Notes: generated by a model not told the origin, from the sequence alone. A stretch of 64,000 bases of DNA from DAIQRJ01 sp963708795 (GCA_963708795.1 CAVPUH010000013.1:124001-188000); one strand, 5' to 3'. Shown: positions 1 through 9,564, numbered from the stretch's first letter. Numbers and translations: made by a program.

Positions 1-1
1 C

Positions 2-67
2 GGCTCCGACCATCGCTACGGGGAGTACCCGCCCGAGGATCGGTGGGGTTTCTACACCCTGGACTGA
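2..67 (+). CDS. C-terminal end of an unidentified protein (partial)
   Basis: An open frame enters from the left edge and stops at TGA 65-67. Its last residues are EYPPEDRWGFYTLD, acidic and aromatic, which looks like real coding sequence. It ends 16 bases inside the 3' end of the convergent DUF2510 gene, a common arrangement of convergent genes. The 21 residues are too few to name a family. Confidence 0.4.
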   Translation, partial: GSDHRYGEYPPEDRWGFYTLD

Positions 68-675
68 GAGTGCGGGACGACCTCGCCCGACGGCCCGCCC
101 ACGCCGACGGCGACGTGCGGGGAGACGCGGTCGGCTCGGAGCGAGGCCGCCGAAGCGTCGTCGTCGACGATCCCCACGATCAGCGCCACGACCAGCACGA
201 CGGTCCACACCCCGGCGGCGACGAGGCCGCCGATCGCCAGCTTCCGTCCGCGACGCAGGCCGTTCTTCGTCCGGACGATGCCGACGATTCCGCAGGGGAT
301 CGCCACGACGCCGAGGCCGAGCACGCCGAACACGAGGGCGGCCACCGACGGCTCATCGAGTGCGCCCTCCGTCGACGGCAGCGCGACCGCCGTCGTGGCC
401 GCGAGGGGTGGGTACCCGGCCAGCGGGTAGGCAGGGGCTCGAACGGCTGGAGCTTCGTAGCCCGGAGCTTGATAGGTCGGGAGCTGGTAGGTCGGCGCCT
501 GATATGCCGCGGTGTCCGCGGCGGCGATGTGGCCCGTCCAGCCCCGTCCATCCCAGTACCGGAGCCCGTGATGGATGTAGGGATCGGCATACCAGCCGGG
601 CACCGCCGAGGCCGGGTTCGCCCCGTACGGGCTGGGCCCGGACTGCCACGATCCGTTCTCGGACACGACTCTCAC
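52..675 (-). CDS. DUF2510/DUF4190-type membrane protein
   Basis: A 207-residue actinobacterial membrane protein of unknown function. Residues about 26-50 carry the DUF2510 signature: a PGWYADP start, then LRYWDGRGWTGH. A Tyr/Pro/Ala-rich linker with repeated YQAP/YQLP units follows. Residues about 110-170 form two hydrophobic helices of DUF4190 type around the VFGVLGLGVVAIPCGIVGI segment. The C-terminal tail is probably outside the membrane. The start is the first Met of the frame. The function of such proteins is not established. Confidence 0.8.
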   Translation of the reverse strand: MRVVSENGSWQSGPSPYGANPASAVPGWYADPYIHHGLRYWDGRGWTGHIAAADTAAYQAPTYQLPTYQAPGYEAPAVRAPAYPLAGYPPLAATTAVALPSTEGALDEPSVAALVFGVLGLGVVAIPCGIVGIVRTKNGLRRGRKLAIGGLVAAGVWTVVLVVALIVGIVDDDASAASLRADRVSPHVAVGVGGPSGEVVPHSQSRV

Positions 676-786
676 TGATCTCTCTCGAGACGATTCGGCT
701 GGGGCGGGCAGCGCCTCACGCGGCCGGCGAGTCAGGATCGTAGAACATGCCCGGCCGCCGAGGGGCGACCCTGCTGGAACGACGGA

Positions 787-978
787 TCAACGAGTCCCGG
801 GGCTCTGTTGGCCGATCGGCCCGGGCCGTGGCGTGCGCCGGCGCAGTCCGACGCTGCTCGCCGCCTGGGCGATGGCCGCGACAGCGGGTCGAACCGGACG
901 ACCGAGCTTGGCTGAGCGCTCCACGATGAGTTGAGCAGCATCGCGCTGCGCTTCGGTGACGCGGATGGTGGCGGTCAT
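787..978 (-). CDS. Small antitoxin-like (ribbon-helix-helix style) protein
   Basis: A 63-residue protein beginning MTATIRVTEAQRDAAQLIVE. The short beta-like start followed by two amphipathic helices resembles ribbon-helix-helix DNA-binding proteins or antitoxins, but the match is by eye only. The C-terminal third is Arg/Pro-rich and may be disordered. It lies 48 bases downstream of the membrane-protein gene at 1027-1380 on the same strand, so the two may be co-transcribed. No toxin partner is visible. Confidence 0.55.
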   Translation of the reverse strand: MTATIRVTEAQRDAAQLIVERSAKLGRPVRPAVAAIAQAASSVGLRRRTPRPGPIGQQSPGTR

Positions 979-1026
979 CTCACGCTCCTCCGATTCTGTG
1001 TCTGATTCAGCCGGTGTGCCGGTGGG

Positions 1027-1380
1027 TCAGCTCTCGTCGAGCTCGACGTAGGTCTCGACATACCGGTCGTCGTCGCTGGCGTCATCGTACTCGTCGGCCA
1101 CCGGCTCGACCACGGCCGCGAGCGTCGCATCGACCATCGCCTCGGTGTCCTCGTCGATGTCGGATCGGGCCAGCGCGGCGATGTAGCGGACTCCCAGCCG
1201 CGACCGCACCGGGTCGTCGGAGAGCGCCTGCTCGGCGGCCCAGCGCAGATTCGTGAGCGCATCCTGCTGCCGGTTCAGCGAATTCTGCCGGCGGGCGACC
1301 ATATACGTGACGACGTGCCCGACGGCCGCCCCGGCGAATGCGGCAACGGCCGCGAGGATCGCCACCCAGCCGCTGGTCAT
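1027..1380 (-). CDS. Small single-pass membrane protein
   Basis: A 117-residue protein. Residues about 5-32 are a single hydrophobic helix rich in Ala and Val, followed by a basic turn (ARRQNSLNRQQ) that predicts a cytoplasmic C-terminal part. The rest is acidic, ending DDDRYVETYVELDES. No family was recognised. It is upstream of the small RHH-like gene on the same strand. The frame is intact and its codon positions show the GC3 bias of neighbouring genes. Confidence 0.65.
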   Translation of the reverse strand: MTSGWVAILAAVAAFAGAAVGHVVTYMVARRQNSLNRQQDALTNLRWAAEQALSDDPVRSRLGVRYIAALARSDIDEDTEAMVDATLAAVVEPVADEYDDASDDDRYVETYVELDES

Positions 1381-1455
1381 GACGGAACGCTATCGGTCGT
1401 CACCCCCAGGTCACCCACGACGTATCTCGCACCATCGCATCGCCCTCTCGCCTGC

Positions 1456-1809
1456 ATGGGTGCCTCCGCTGAAGCCGTCGGGTTCCTGGCCTCGGCCGGG
1501 TCCCTGTCGCTGTGGTGGCCACAAGCCGTTCGGCTGTGGCGCCAACGCCGCGACGTGCTCGCGCTGCGGGGCATCTCGATTCCCACCCAGGTCGTCCTGC
1601 TGGCCACCGAGAGTCTGTGGGCGACGTACGCCGTGCTCACCGGCTCCCTCTGGGTCGGTGCACCGGCGGTCGTCAACATCCCGTTGTCGATCCTGGCCCT
1701 CGTCGTGCTCCGACGCGCGCGGCGGACAGCAGGGCCCGGCGGAACCGGTCTCGGCGTCGGCACTCGCGAGCCGGCCGTGCCCGAATCGGGGTCCGTTCTC
1801 GTCGCCTGA
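1456..1809 (+). CDS. PQ-loop (SemiSWEET-like) membrane protein
   Basis: A 117-residue protein with three predicted membrane helices and a PQ-loop motif WWPQAVRLW near residue 19, typical of one SWEET/SemiSWEET triple-helix bundle. Such small proteins usually dimerise to carry sugars or other small solutes, but the substrate here is unknown. The ATG at 1456 is preferred over an upstream in-frame start at 1315, because translation before it is non-hydrophobic and overlaps the divergent gene. The polar tail after residue 95 is probably cytoplasmic. Confidence 0.7.
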   Translation: MGASAEAVGFLASAGSLSLWWPQAVRLWRQRRDVLALRGISIPTQVVLLATESLWATYAVLTGSLWVGAPAVVNIPLSILALVVLRRARRTAGPGGTGLGVGTREPAVPESGSVLVA

Positions 1810-1861
1810 CGTTCACGAGACGTTGGTGGCGGGCGCCAACCCGGAGCCGAACGATGCATAG

Positions 1862-3537
1862 GTGACCGAATCTCACCTCCCCCGCATGGGCGTTCCGGAC
1901 GCCCTCATGTCCCGCCTCTCGATGGCCGAACAGCACGAGTACCTGCGCGCCCTACGTCCCAGCCGCCGGTCGCTGCTGCGCGGTGGCGCGCTGCTGACCG
2001 GCGCAGCTGCCGTGGCCGTGACCGGCTCGGTCGCTCCGGCGACCGCGAACGCCGCCCCGGCGGTCACGGCCAGGCGCGGCGTGAACGGACGGACCGTCGT
2101 TCCGTTCGGCCGGCATCTGGCCTTCGGCGCCGACCCGCGTACGCAGATGTCGATCAGCTGGCAGACATCGCAGCCGGTGTCGGCACCGTTCGTGCGCATC
2201 GGCCGGCATCCACTCGAGCTCGGCGAGCGCATCCATGCCGACATGCGCGCCCTGCACTCCGACGTGCCGGGCGCCATTCGGCCGACGGATCAGTACTACC
2301 TCCACGTCGACTCTCAGCAGGCTGATCCCAGACACGACGTACTACTACGGCGTCGGCCACCACGGCTTCGACCCCGCGAGCGCCGGCAACCTGGCGACCC
2401 TCGGCGAGTTCACCACGGCACCACGCCGTCGCCAGGCCCAGCCGGCTGGCGCCTACACGTTCACCGCGTTCGGCGACCAGGGCGTCAGCTACGACGCACT
2501 CGCCAACGACAGCGTCCTCCTCGGGCAGAACCCGAGATTCCACCTGCACGCCGGCGACATCGCGTACGCGGATTCGAGCGGACAGGGCAAGCCGGTGTCC
2601 TCGACGGGCGCGAACGGGACCGACATCTACGACCCACGGATCTGGGACCAGTTCCTCGCCCAGACCGAACTCGTGGCCAAGCAGGTGCCGTGGATGGTGG
2701 CCACCGGCAACCACGACATGGAAGCGCTGTACTCCCCCGACGGCTACGGCGGTCAACAGGCCCGCTGGGCGTTCCCCGGCAACGGACCCGCGTCGTGCCC
2801 GTCGGTCTACTCCTTCATCTACGGCAACGTGGCCTACAATCAGCCTCGACGCCAACGACGTCTCGAACGAGATCACGGCCAACCGGGGCTACAGCGACGA
2901 CGTGCAGACCACCTGGCTGCGCAAACGGCTGGCCTTCCTACGTCAGCAGCCTGACATCGACTTCATCGTCGTCTACTTCCACCACTGCGCGTATTCGACG
3001 ACCAATCAGCATGCGTCCGAGGGTGGCGTGCGGTCGGCGTGGGTGCCGCTGTTCGATCGGTACAAGGTCGATCTCGTCGTCAACGGCCACAACCATGTCT
3101 ACGAACGCAGTGACGCGCTACGCGACAACGCGGTCGGCAAGGCCGTACCGATCGGGTCGAGCGTGTCGCCGTCGGCCGACGGGACCATGTACGTGACGGC
3201 CGGTGGCGCCGGGAAGAGCCTGTACAGCTTCCCGGTTCCCGATTCCTACGAGGGCGCGGAACTGCCGCACGTCGAGGTTCCCTCGTACTACTGGGACGCC
3301 GACGGCAACAAGGTGACGGAGACCGTCGCATGGTCCCGCGTCCGGTACACCGGCTATTCGTTCCTCGCCGTCGACGTCGCCCCGGCCCGGGCCGGCCGCA
3401 CGACCACGCTGACCGTGCGGGCGGTAGCCGAGACCGGCGCCGAGATCGACCGGTTCGTGATACGCCGCACAGCCGGGCAGGTCACGCATGCCACGCGCGG
3501 TGTCGACCGGGCCGCCCCGGATCTGACCGCCTCCTGA
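1862..3537 (+). CDS. Purple acid phosphatase family metallophosphoesterase, Tat-exported (two frameshifts)
   Basis: A secreted phosphatase of the purple-acid-phosphatase/calcineurin-like superfamily, which hydrolyses phosphate monoesters at a two-metal site. The N-terminus has a Tat-like signal (SRRSLLRGG, a hydrophobic stretch, an AxA cleavage site), then a fibronectin-like domain. Metal-binding motifs follow in order: FGDQG, HAGDIAYAD, GNHD, and VNGHNHVYER near the end. The coding frame changes twice, near 2312 (between YYLHVD and LSRLIPDTTYYYG) and near 2840 (between GNVAY and SLDANDV). The motifs read through in order, so I treat it as one gene with sequence errors or recent decay. GTG 1862 is the probable start. 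Confidence 0.85.
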
Positions 3538-3555
3538 GCCCGGGTGGTCAGTGGA

Positions 3556-4590
3556 TCAGCGGCCGCCCTCGAGCTTGCGGCCCCGCTGCTGCTCCCCCGG
3601 CGTCCCGTACGGGTAGTCGCCGGTGATCGGGGTGCTCGCGTCCGTGAGCATCCCGGTCTCGTCGGCGGACAGATGCAGCCCCGCTGCCGCCAGGTTGTCG
3701 TCGAGCTGGTCGACCGTGCGCGCCCCGAGGATCACCGACGTCACCGCAGGTCGATCCCCCAACCAGGACAGCGCGACCTGCGCCATCGTGACGCCGCGGG
3801 AATCGGCGACCTTGCGGACCGCGTCGACGATGTCCCAGGTGCGCTCGGCCCGGTTGCGCGCGTCGTAGGCCTCCATCCCTCGCGTCGGGTTCTCACCCAG
3901 CCGGGTCGACCCGGTCGGGGCTTCGTCGCGGGCGTACTTCCCGGTGAGCCAGCCACCGCCGAGCGGCGACCATGGCAACAAACCGAGCCCGTTCGCCTGG
4001 GCCGCGGGCACGATCTCCCACTCGATCTCACGGACGAGCAGGTTGTACTGCGGCTGGAGGGTGACCGGTGCGGTCAGCCCGGTGAAACGCGCGACGTCCA
4101 CCGTGCGCTGCAACTGCCAACCGGTGAAGTTCGACAGCCCGAAGTAGTGGATCTTGCCGGCCCGGACCGCGGCGTCGACGAACGCGAGGGTCTCCTCGAT
4201 CGGGGTGAACGGATCGAACGCGTGCACCTGGTAGAGGTCGATGGTCTCGACGCCGAGGCGCTCGAGCGAGGCGTCGAGCGCGCGGGTGAGGTGGCGGCGC
4301 GAGAGGCCGAGGTCGTTCGGGCCGGAACCCGTCGGGAACCGGCCCTTGGTGGCGAGGACCACCTGGTCGGTGACCTCGGCGGGGCGATCGGCGAACCAGC
4401 GTCCGATGATGCGTTCGCTCTCGTTGCCGCTGTAGACGTCGGCGGTGTCCACGAGGGTGCCGCCGGCTTCGACGAAACGGTCGAGTTGCGCGTGCGCTCC
4501 TGCTTCGTCCGTCTCGCTGCCGAAGGTCATCGTGCCGAGCGTGAGGGTCGAGACGGCGGTGCCGCTCGAGCCGAGGGTGCGGTACTCCAT
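3556..4590 (-). CDS. Aldo/keto reductase
   Basis: A 344-residue NADPH-dependent aldo/keto reductase with a (beta/alpha)8 barrel, close to the family length. Visible features are the N-terminal LGSSGTAVSTLTLGTMTFG strand, the catalytic Asp in DTADVYSGNESE, Lys in LATKGRF and His in YQVHAFDPFTPI. The cofactor region includes GLSNFTGWQLQ and, later, SWLGDRPAVTSVILGARTVDQ. The Met at 4590 is chosen because it starts MEYRTLGSSG; the longer frame upstream is low-complexity. It follows the nitroreductase gene by 4 bases, so the two form an operon. The physiological substrate is unknown. Confidence 0.9.
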   Translation of the reverse strand: MEYRTLGSSGTAVSTLTLGTMTFGSETDEAGAHAQLDRFVEAGGTLVDTADVYSGNESERIIGRWFADRPAEVTDQVVLATKGRFPTGSGPNDLGLSRRHLTRALDASLERLGVETIDLYQVHAFDPFTPIEETLAFVDAAVRAGKIHYFGLSNFTGWQLQRTVDVARFTGLTAPVTLQPQYNLLVREIEWEIVPAAQANGLGLLPWSPLGGGWLTGKYARDEAPTGSTRLGENPTRGMEAYDARNRAERTWDIVDAVRKVADSRGVTMAQVALSWLGDRPAVTSVILGARTVDQLDDNLAAAGLHLSADETGMLTDASTPITGDYPYGTPGEQQRGRKLEGGR

Positions 4591-4594
4591 GAGG

Positions 4595-5038
4595 TCAGCT
4601 CTCCCGTTCGAGCACGAACACGGGGATGAGCCGGTCGGTGCGGGTCTGGTACTCGGCGTAGGGCGGGTAGGCGGCGACACAACGACCCCACCAGAGCGCG
4701 CGCTCGTCGCCCTCGATCTCGCGGGAGACGTACTCGGCGCGGGCGGGACCGTCCTGCAGTGCCACCTTCGGGTCGGCGCGCATGTTGTACACCCACACGG
4801 GGTTCTTCGGCGCTCCGCCCATCGAGCCGACGACCGCGTAGACGCCGTCGTGCTCGACCCGCATCAGCGGCGTCTTGCGGATCTTTCCGGACTTCGCGCC
4901 GACCGAGGTGAGGATGACGACGGGCAGGTCGGTGTCACCGAGCGTCAGCCCCTCGGTTCCGCCGGAGGACTCATAGACCTCCACCTGGTCGCGGCTTCGA
5001 TCGCTCGGGCTGGGTGCGTACTCACCGTTCAAGGACAT
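4595..5038 (-). CDS. Nitroreductase family deazaflavin-dependent oxidoreductase (DDN-like)
   Basis: A protein of about 147 residues of the DDN/Rv3547 split-barrel family, which uses reduced F420 to reduce quinones or nitro compounds. Family signatures are VVILTSVGAKSGKIRKTPLM (the GAKSGKxRxTPL loop), GGAPKNPVWVYNM and DPKVALQDG. It suggests a host that makes coenzyme F420, which fits an actinobacterium. The start is the ATG giving MSLNGEYAPS; an alternative lies 12 bases upstream. It is the first gene of an apparent operon with the aldo/keto reductase. Confidence 0.9.
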   Translation of the reverse strand: MSLNGEYAPSPSDRSRDQVEVYESSGGTEGLTLGDTDLPVVILTSVGAKSGKIRKTPLMRVEHDGVYAVVGSMGGAPKNPVWVYNMRADPKVALQDGPARAEYVSREIEGDERALWWGRCVAAYPPYAEYQTRTDRLIPVFVLERES

Positions 5039-5132
5039 GCCGACAGTCAATCAGCTTCGGCGATCGGGCCGACCGGCCGATCGGCAGGCGGCCACGACGG
5101 GTGCCCGGTTGCCAGGTGGCCGGTCGTCAGGG

Positions 5133-5690
5133 TCAGGCGACCGGGCTCAGGTCGACCGCCGCACGCATGCGGGCGACCCGCGGGATGGAGCGGGCGCTCT
5201 CGGCGGTCAGCGCACGGGGGTTGGCGACGTCGGCGGTGAGGTCGACGTGCCCGTGGACCGGCACCACGACGAGTCCGGCACCGCTGGACGCCCTCCGTGC
5301 GGAGATCAGGTACACGTGGTCGGTCTCGAGCGGCGAATCGCCGGTGACGACGACGCGCCGGTGCTTGGAGGCATCGACGCCGCCCAGCTGAGACACCTCG
5401 ACCGCCGTACCGAGCGATCCCTTGATGACCTGGACGACGGTCACCCGAAAGCGCGTGTACGGCGACTCACCGATCATCTGGGTCCCGCTCTGGTCGTCTA
5501 CCCGCCCCACGAACACCGCGTCGGCCACGCGCGCCAATTCATGGTCGTCGGCCGAGGCCAGCGCGGTCGGCGCCGTCATCTCGAGCGTCTCGTGCGGTGT
5601 GGCACGGGTCTGCAGTCCCAGCACGATGACGAGCGCCGCCGCGACGACGAACGTGGGAAGACCGAACCGCAGCAGAGTTCGCTTGCGCAC
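5133..5690 (-). CDS. Secreted or membrane-anchored protein of unknown function
   Basis: A 185-residue protein with an N-terminal signal anchor: basic MRKR, a hydrophobic core FVVAAALVIVLGL, then a polar linker. The remainder is a soluble domain with beta-strand character (AVFVGRVDDQSG, FRVTVVQVIKG, HVYLISARR). It resembles small OB-fold-like secreted domains but I cannot assign a family. The frame is clean and has strong GC3 bias. It sits between the nitroreductase operon and the EEP-family gene, all on the minus strand. Confidence 0.7.
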   Translation of the reverse strand: MRKRTLLRFGLPTFVVAAALVIVLGLQTRATPHETLEMTAPTALASADDHELARVADAVFVGRVDDQSGTQMIGESPYTRFRVTVVQVIKGSLGTAVEVSQLGGVDASKHRRVVVTGDSPLETDHVYLISARRASSGAGLVVVPVHGHVDLTADVANPRALTAESARSIPRVARMRAAVDLSPVA

Positions 5691-5865
5691 CGGTACCTCC
5701 TCCGTCAGCGCGGGCCTGCGCAGGGTCCTCGCCAGATACGGCTGGTCCCATTCTTCGTGACGGATCGTGTCCGAGGATCACTGAGCGGTAACGATCGTGG
5801 GACGGTATGGCGTCGGCTCGAACCATCCGCTGCCGTACCAGGGCTGCTCGACTCGACCTGGCCGG

Positions 5866-6897
5866 TCAGAACCTGACGGTCGCGACGATCGGGCGGTGAT
5901 CACTGCCGTGGGCCGCGCCGACGTCGTCAGACGTCACGGTGAAGCCCTTGGTGAGGATGTGATCGGGCCGCACGACAGGCGAGCCGGCAGGCCAGGTGAA
6001 GCCGAAACCGCCGCCGACGCTGGCTCTCGAGTCGTCGAGTTGGACGAGCAGGTCACGCAGGTTCCGGTCGTTCGGCGCCGTGTTCAGATCCCCGACGACC
6101 ACGACGCGCTCGGCCTGGTCCTCGCGCACGGCGGCGGACAAGGCCTGCAGGGCACGGTTCCGGGCGGCTTCCATGCCGGGGCGGACGGACGGCATGTGCA
6201 CGACATAGAGCGAGACGTCGCCGTCCGGAGCACCGAGCGTCGCGTGGAGCGTGCGATCCCAGGCCATGCCGAGATCGAGCTTGGTCACGTCGGTCAACGG
6301 ATACCGGCTCCACACCTCGACCGTGCTGGCCGTCGCCGAGTGCGAATAGTTCGCGTCCAGCACGTCGCGCGCATCCTCGGCCGACGTCGCACTGAGCTCC
6401 TGCACGGCCACCACGTCGGCTTTGGTCGCCACCAGGGCGGCAGCAGCGGCCCCCGCGTCGGCGTTCGACGCACCGACGTTCTGGCTGGCGACCCTGATGC
6501 TCGGTCCGGCCGCCGCTGCGGGCGTCCGATCCAGCAGCGAAGGGACGAACATCACGCTCCACACGGCGAGACCGACCACTGCCCAGAGCGCGGCACGAGC
6601 GGATCGGCGGATCGCCGCGCCGAGCAGCGCGAGGACGAACAGGACCGCCGTCCACGGCAACAGGCTCTCCCAGAGCAGGCCCAGACCGGCGACGGACGGG
6701 ACCCACCGATGCCCGACCAGGGCCACGATCAGCACGACCGTCACGACCGCAATGACGTTCCCGCGGCGATGGCGAGCACGTCGGGGAGGTGCGGATTCTG
6801 CCGATGGCACGAACTGGGTCTCCGTCTCGTCGGTGCTGCGGTCGGCTCGCTGCGAGACCTCGCCAGCGGACTTGTCAACTCCGGTCGTCGTCACCAT
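5866..6897 (-). CDS. Endonuclease/exonuclease/phosphatase family membrane protein
   Basis: A 343-residue protein with three transmembrane helices in residues about 47-120, then an extracytoplasmic EEP-fold hydrolase domain. EEP motifs are present: RVASQNVGASN (strand 1), VVAVQEL (catalytic Glu), VVVGDLNTAPN (Asp/Asn) and the terminal GSDHRPIVATVRF (Asp-His). Actinobacteria carry many such proteins; they may act on nucleic acids, phospholipids or sugar phosphates outside the cell, and the substrate here is not known. The Met at 6897 is taken as the start because the frame upstream overlaps the DUF4037 gene and is low-complexity. Confidence 0.85.
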   Translation of the reverse strand: MVTTTGVDKSAGEVSQRADRSTDETETQFVPSAESAPPRRARHRRGNVIAVVTVVLIVALVGHRWVPSVAGLGLLWESLLPWTAVLFVLALLGAAIRRSARAALWAVVGLAVWSVMFVPSLLDRTPAAAAGPSIRVASQNVGASNADAGAAAAALVATKADVVAVQELSATSAEDARDVLDANYSHSATASTVEVWSRYPLTDVTKLDLGMAWDRTLHATLGAPDGDVSLYVVHMPSVRPGMEAARNRALQALSAAVREDQAERVVVVGDLNTAPNDRNLRDLLVQLDDSRASVGGGFGFTWPAGSPVVRPDHILTKGFTVTSDDVGAAHGSDHRPIVATVRF

Positions 6898-6937
6898 CGT
6901 CCAACGCTCACGTCCCGGTCGCCGTTCCAGATCGTGG

Positions 6938-8032
6938 CTACGGGCGTGTCCCATCAGCGGTGCGGACGACCTCGACGATGCGCTGGGTGAGGGCGATGTC
7001 TCCGGTGACGGCGATGTTGTCCGTGACGGAGTCGATGGCCGACCGAGCCCGACGACCAACCAGATCGACGTCGTGGATGGACGCCAGCAGCGCGGCGGCC
7101 GCGTCGTCCGCGTCGACCACCAGGAACGGCCGGCTGAAGAAGTACCGCGGCTCGGTCGACACCTGGCGGGCCAGCCCGGAGCCGTTCTGCCTCTCGATCA
7201 CGGCGACCAACGCCCGCACGAGGGCGGCCTCGCGGGTCGCGATGTCGTCGGCTCGGGTCGCGGCGAGCAGATCGGCGGCGAGTGGTCCCACCCGAGCCGA
7301 TGCGGCGAAGGCCGATCCGAGCCACTTGCTGTACGGCGGATAGCGCCGATCGAGCAGGAGCCACAGGCGCATGAGCTCCCGCACGATACCGGCCGCGACG
7401 AGACGGCTGCCCTGCTCGTCGCCGACCTCCGCGCACCGGCCGACGAACGGCTGCTCCTCGGCGATCCGGCGCCAGCCGCACGCCAGCACGTAGCGCCACA
7501 CGTCGTCCGGGAACCACCCGATCCCGGCGCGTGCCGCGGTGAGCCGACCGGGACGATCGTGGAAGACCGCGCCGCCCGTCAGTTCGGCCAGCCGCTGGGT
7601 GGGCAGCGCGAGCCACCCCTCGACACCGAGCGGCTCGTGCGGGCTACCGCCGGTCTGGGCGCGCCACCAGATGTCGAGATCGAGCACCTCGACGCGATGC
7701 CGGAGTTCGCCCGGTCCGCCTGCGGACCCCCGGTCGTCGCCGTCGGCAGCACTGAATCCGGTCGGGAAGCCGGCGAACGAGGCGGGCAACTCGGCCGCAA
7801 GGGTGTCATCGAGGAGAGCCGACCGGTCCAGCAACGGGCCGTCCGGGAACACCTGGCAGCGGGGGCCCCAGTCGTGGTCTCGCGAACGCTCGGTGTCGAG
7901 GCCGAGAACCTCCGAGCCCGCCCCGATGAGGGCGGCGGCGTAGCCGTCACGCGAGCCGAGGACGCGGTCCACGATCGGCGCGACGGCGGCCTCGAAGAAC
8001 CGCGCCGCCAGGTCGAGTCCCGAGGTCTGCAC
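6938..8032 (-). CDS. DUF4037 domain protein (nucleotidyltransferase-like)
   Basis: A 364-residue cytoplasmic protein. The N-terminal part has a nucleotidyltransferase-like strand-loop (AALIGAGSEVLGLDTERSRDHDWGPR), the recognisable region of DUF4037 proteins. The C-terminal half is helical, with a conserved-looking WLLLDRRYPPYSKWLGSAF segment. DUF4037 proteins are predicted to transfer nucleotides, but no substrate is known. The frame is intact and ends 40 bases before the EEP gene start, so the two may be co-transcribed. Confidence 0.8.
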   Translation of the reverse strand: MQTSGLDLAARFFEAAVAPIVDRVLGSRDGYAAALIGAGSEVLGLDTERSRDHDWGPRCQVFPDGPLLDRSALLDDTLAAELPASFAGFPTGFSAADGDDRGSAGGPGELRHRVEVLDLDIWWRAQTGGSPHEPLGVEGWLALPTQRLAELTGGAVFHDRPGRLTAARAGIGWFPDDVWRYVLACGWRRIAEEQPFVGRCAEVGDEQGSRLVAAGIVRELMRLWLLLDRRYPPYSKWLGSAFAASARVGPLAADLLAATRADDIATREAALVRALVAVIERQNGSGLARQVSTEPRYFFSRPFLVVDADDAAAALLASIHDVDLVGRRARSAIDSVTDNIAVTGDIALTQRIVEVVRTADGTRP

Positions 8033-8146
8033 CGGAGCGTTCTAGCACGGGCTGAGCCGGTGGTCCGGCAGGACATGGCCCGATAGTGTCGAGGCCGCGC
8101 GCGGGCCACCGGGCGCGACCTGGCAACCGCAAAGGGGCGTTCGCCG

Positions 8147-9388
8147 ATGTCCGTGTCCGACCACCGCCCGGCAGTCGAGGTCCGTGAACTGGGTCCTGAC
8201 GACCTCGACGCGGCCAAGAAGGTCGTGGCGCTCTCGTTCAGCGACGACCCGAACTCCGAATGGGCCACGCTCGAGGGGTCCCTGTGGCCCAGGATGAAGA
8301 GTCACGGGGCCTTCCTCGGGGACACCATCGTCGGCCACGCCGGCGGCTTCGACTTCCCCATGAGCGTTCCCGGTTCGACCACGCGGGTGCTCGGCGTGAC
8401 GAACGTCGGGGTGTCCCCGTTGGCACGTCGCCGTGGGGTCGCGACCGCCCTGATGCGCAGCCAATTGGAGACGGCCCACCTCGACGGCTACGCGGCCGCC
8501 GCGCTGTGGGCGAGCGAGCCCCGGATCTACGGCAGGTTCGGCTACGGCAACGCCGCTGACCTGGCCCGTCTGACAGTCGTGCGCAACAGGTCCTGGCTGC
8601 GCGAGGTACCCGGCACCGACGAGGTCGTCCTCACGCCGGTCGGGACTGGCGAGGCCGCGGCGTTGGTCCGGTCGGTGCAGAACGCCGTCGCCGCCACCAG
8701 GCCCGGCCTCTTTCCCTGGGACGACGATTGGGCGCGCATCCAGGTCGACGACACGCCCGGGCTACGGTCCGGCGCGAGCCCGCTGCAGATCGTGCGGGCC
8801 GAGCGGAACGGCCGGACCACCGGGTACGCGCTTTGGCGCAACAAGGGCGACTGGTCGCCGGGCTACCCGAGCGGAACGGTCGAGGTTCGTGACGTCCGCG
8901 CCCTCGACGCCGCCACGCATTCGGCGATCTGGCGGCTCCTGCTCGACTACGACCTGATGGGCCAGACCCGGGCTCAGGTGCCGGTCGACGACGTCCTGCT
9001 GTCGTTGCTGGACGAGCGCCGATCGGCCAAGGTGACGATCTCGGACGCGCTGCACGTCCGCCTTCTCGACGTGGGCCACGCCCTCGCCGCGCGTCGGTAC
9101 CGGGGCGAGATCGACACCGTGCTCGAGGTCAGCGACACGCTGCTCCCGTGGAACACCAACCGCTGGCGGCTGACGGGCAACCGGGCCGGGGCAGCCTGCG
9201 TGGTCACCGCCGATGACGCCGCACTGTCGCTCGACGTCCGCGATCTGGCGTCGGTGTGGCTCGGTGGCGGATCGCTCCAGGCACTGCACCGCGCCGGTCT
9301 GGTCGTCGAGCACGTTCCGGGTGCGGTGGGCTCGGCGTCGCACGCCTTCGGCTGGGACATCGCGCCGTACTCCGACGTGGTGTTCTGA
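8147..9388 (+). CDS. Eis-like GNAT N-acetyltransferase
   Basis: A 413-residue protein of the Eis family, the usual length for three-domain Eis proteins (about 400). It has two tandem GNAT folds and a C-terminal sterol-carrier-like domain. The acetyl-CoA site is visible as VGVSPLARRRGVATALM around residues 86-102, followed by ALWASEPRIYGRFGYG. The C-terminus ends in Phe (YSDVVF), which suits Eis enzymes, where the terminal carboxylate is catalytic. Family members acetylate amines of aminoglycosides, peptides or polyamines; the native substrate is unknown. The next small gene overlaps its stop codon. Confidence 0.88.
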   Translation: MSVSDHRPAVEVRELGPDDLDAAKKVVALSFSDDPNSEWATLEGSLWPRMKSHGAFLGDTIVGHAGGFDFPMSVPGSTTRVLGVTNVGVSPLARRRGVATALMRSQLETAHLDGYAAAALWASEPRIYGRFGYGNAADLARLTVVRNRSWLREVPGTDEVVLTPVGTGEAAALVRSVQNAVAATRPGLFPWDDDWARIQVDDTPGLRSGASPLQIVRAERNGRTTGYALWRNKGDWSPGYPSGTVEVRDVRALDAATHSAIWRLLLDYDLMGQTRAQVPVDDVLLSLLDERRSAKVTISDALHVRLLDVGHALAARRYRGEIDTVLEVSDTLLPWNTNRWRLTGNRAGAACVVTADDAALSLDVRDLASVWLGGGSLQALHRAGLVVEHVPGAVGSASHAFGWDIAPYSDVVF

Positions 9389-9564
9389 TGGCCGACTCGC
9401 ACCGTCGGAGTTCCGACGGCCCGACCCGCGTCACGCCGAGCGCCGGCGCCCGGGCTCGCGACGTCTCCCGTGACGTGGAGGCCGAGCAGGCGGGGGTGCG
9501 GGCCTGGCTGGCCGAACGTGATGGCCGGCGGGCCACGGCGAACGACCAACCCCGGAAGCGCTGA
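9388..9564 (+). CDS. Small hypothetical protein
   Basis: A 58-residue, polar, Arg-rich protein whose ATG overlaps the stop codon of the Eis-like gene (TGATG), suggesting translational coupling. It has no hydrophobic segment. A central helix-like stretch (DVEAEQAGVRAWLAERDG) is the only structured-looking part. The coupling is the main support. No family was recognised. Confidence 0.45.
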   Translation: MADSHRRSSDGPTRVTPSAGARARDVSRDVEAEQAGVRAWLAERDGRRATANDQPRKR

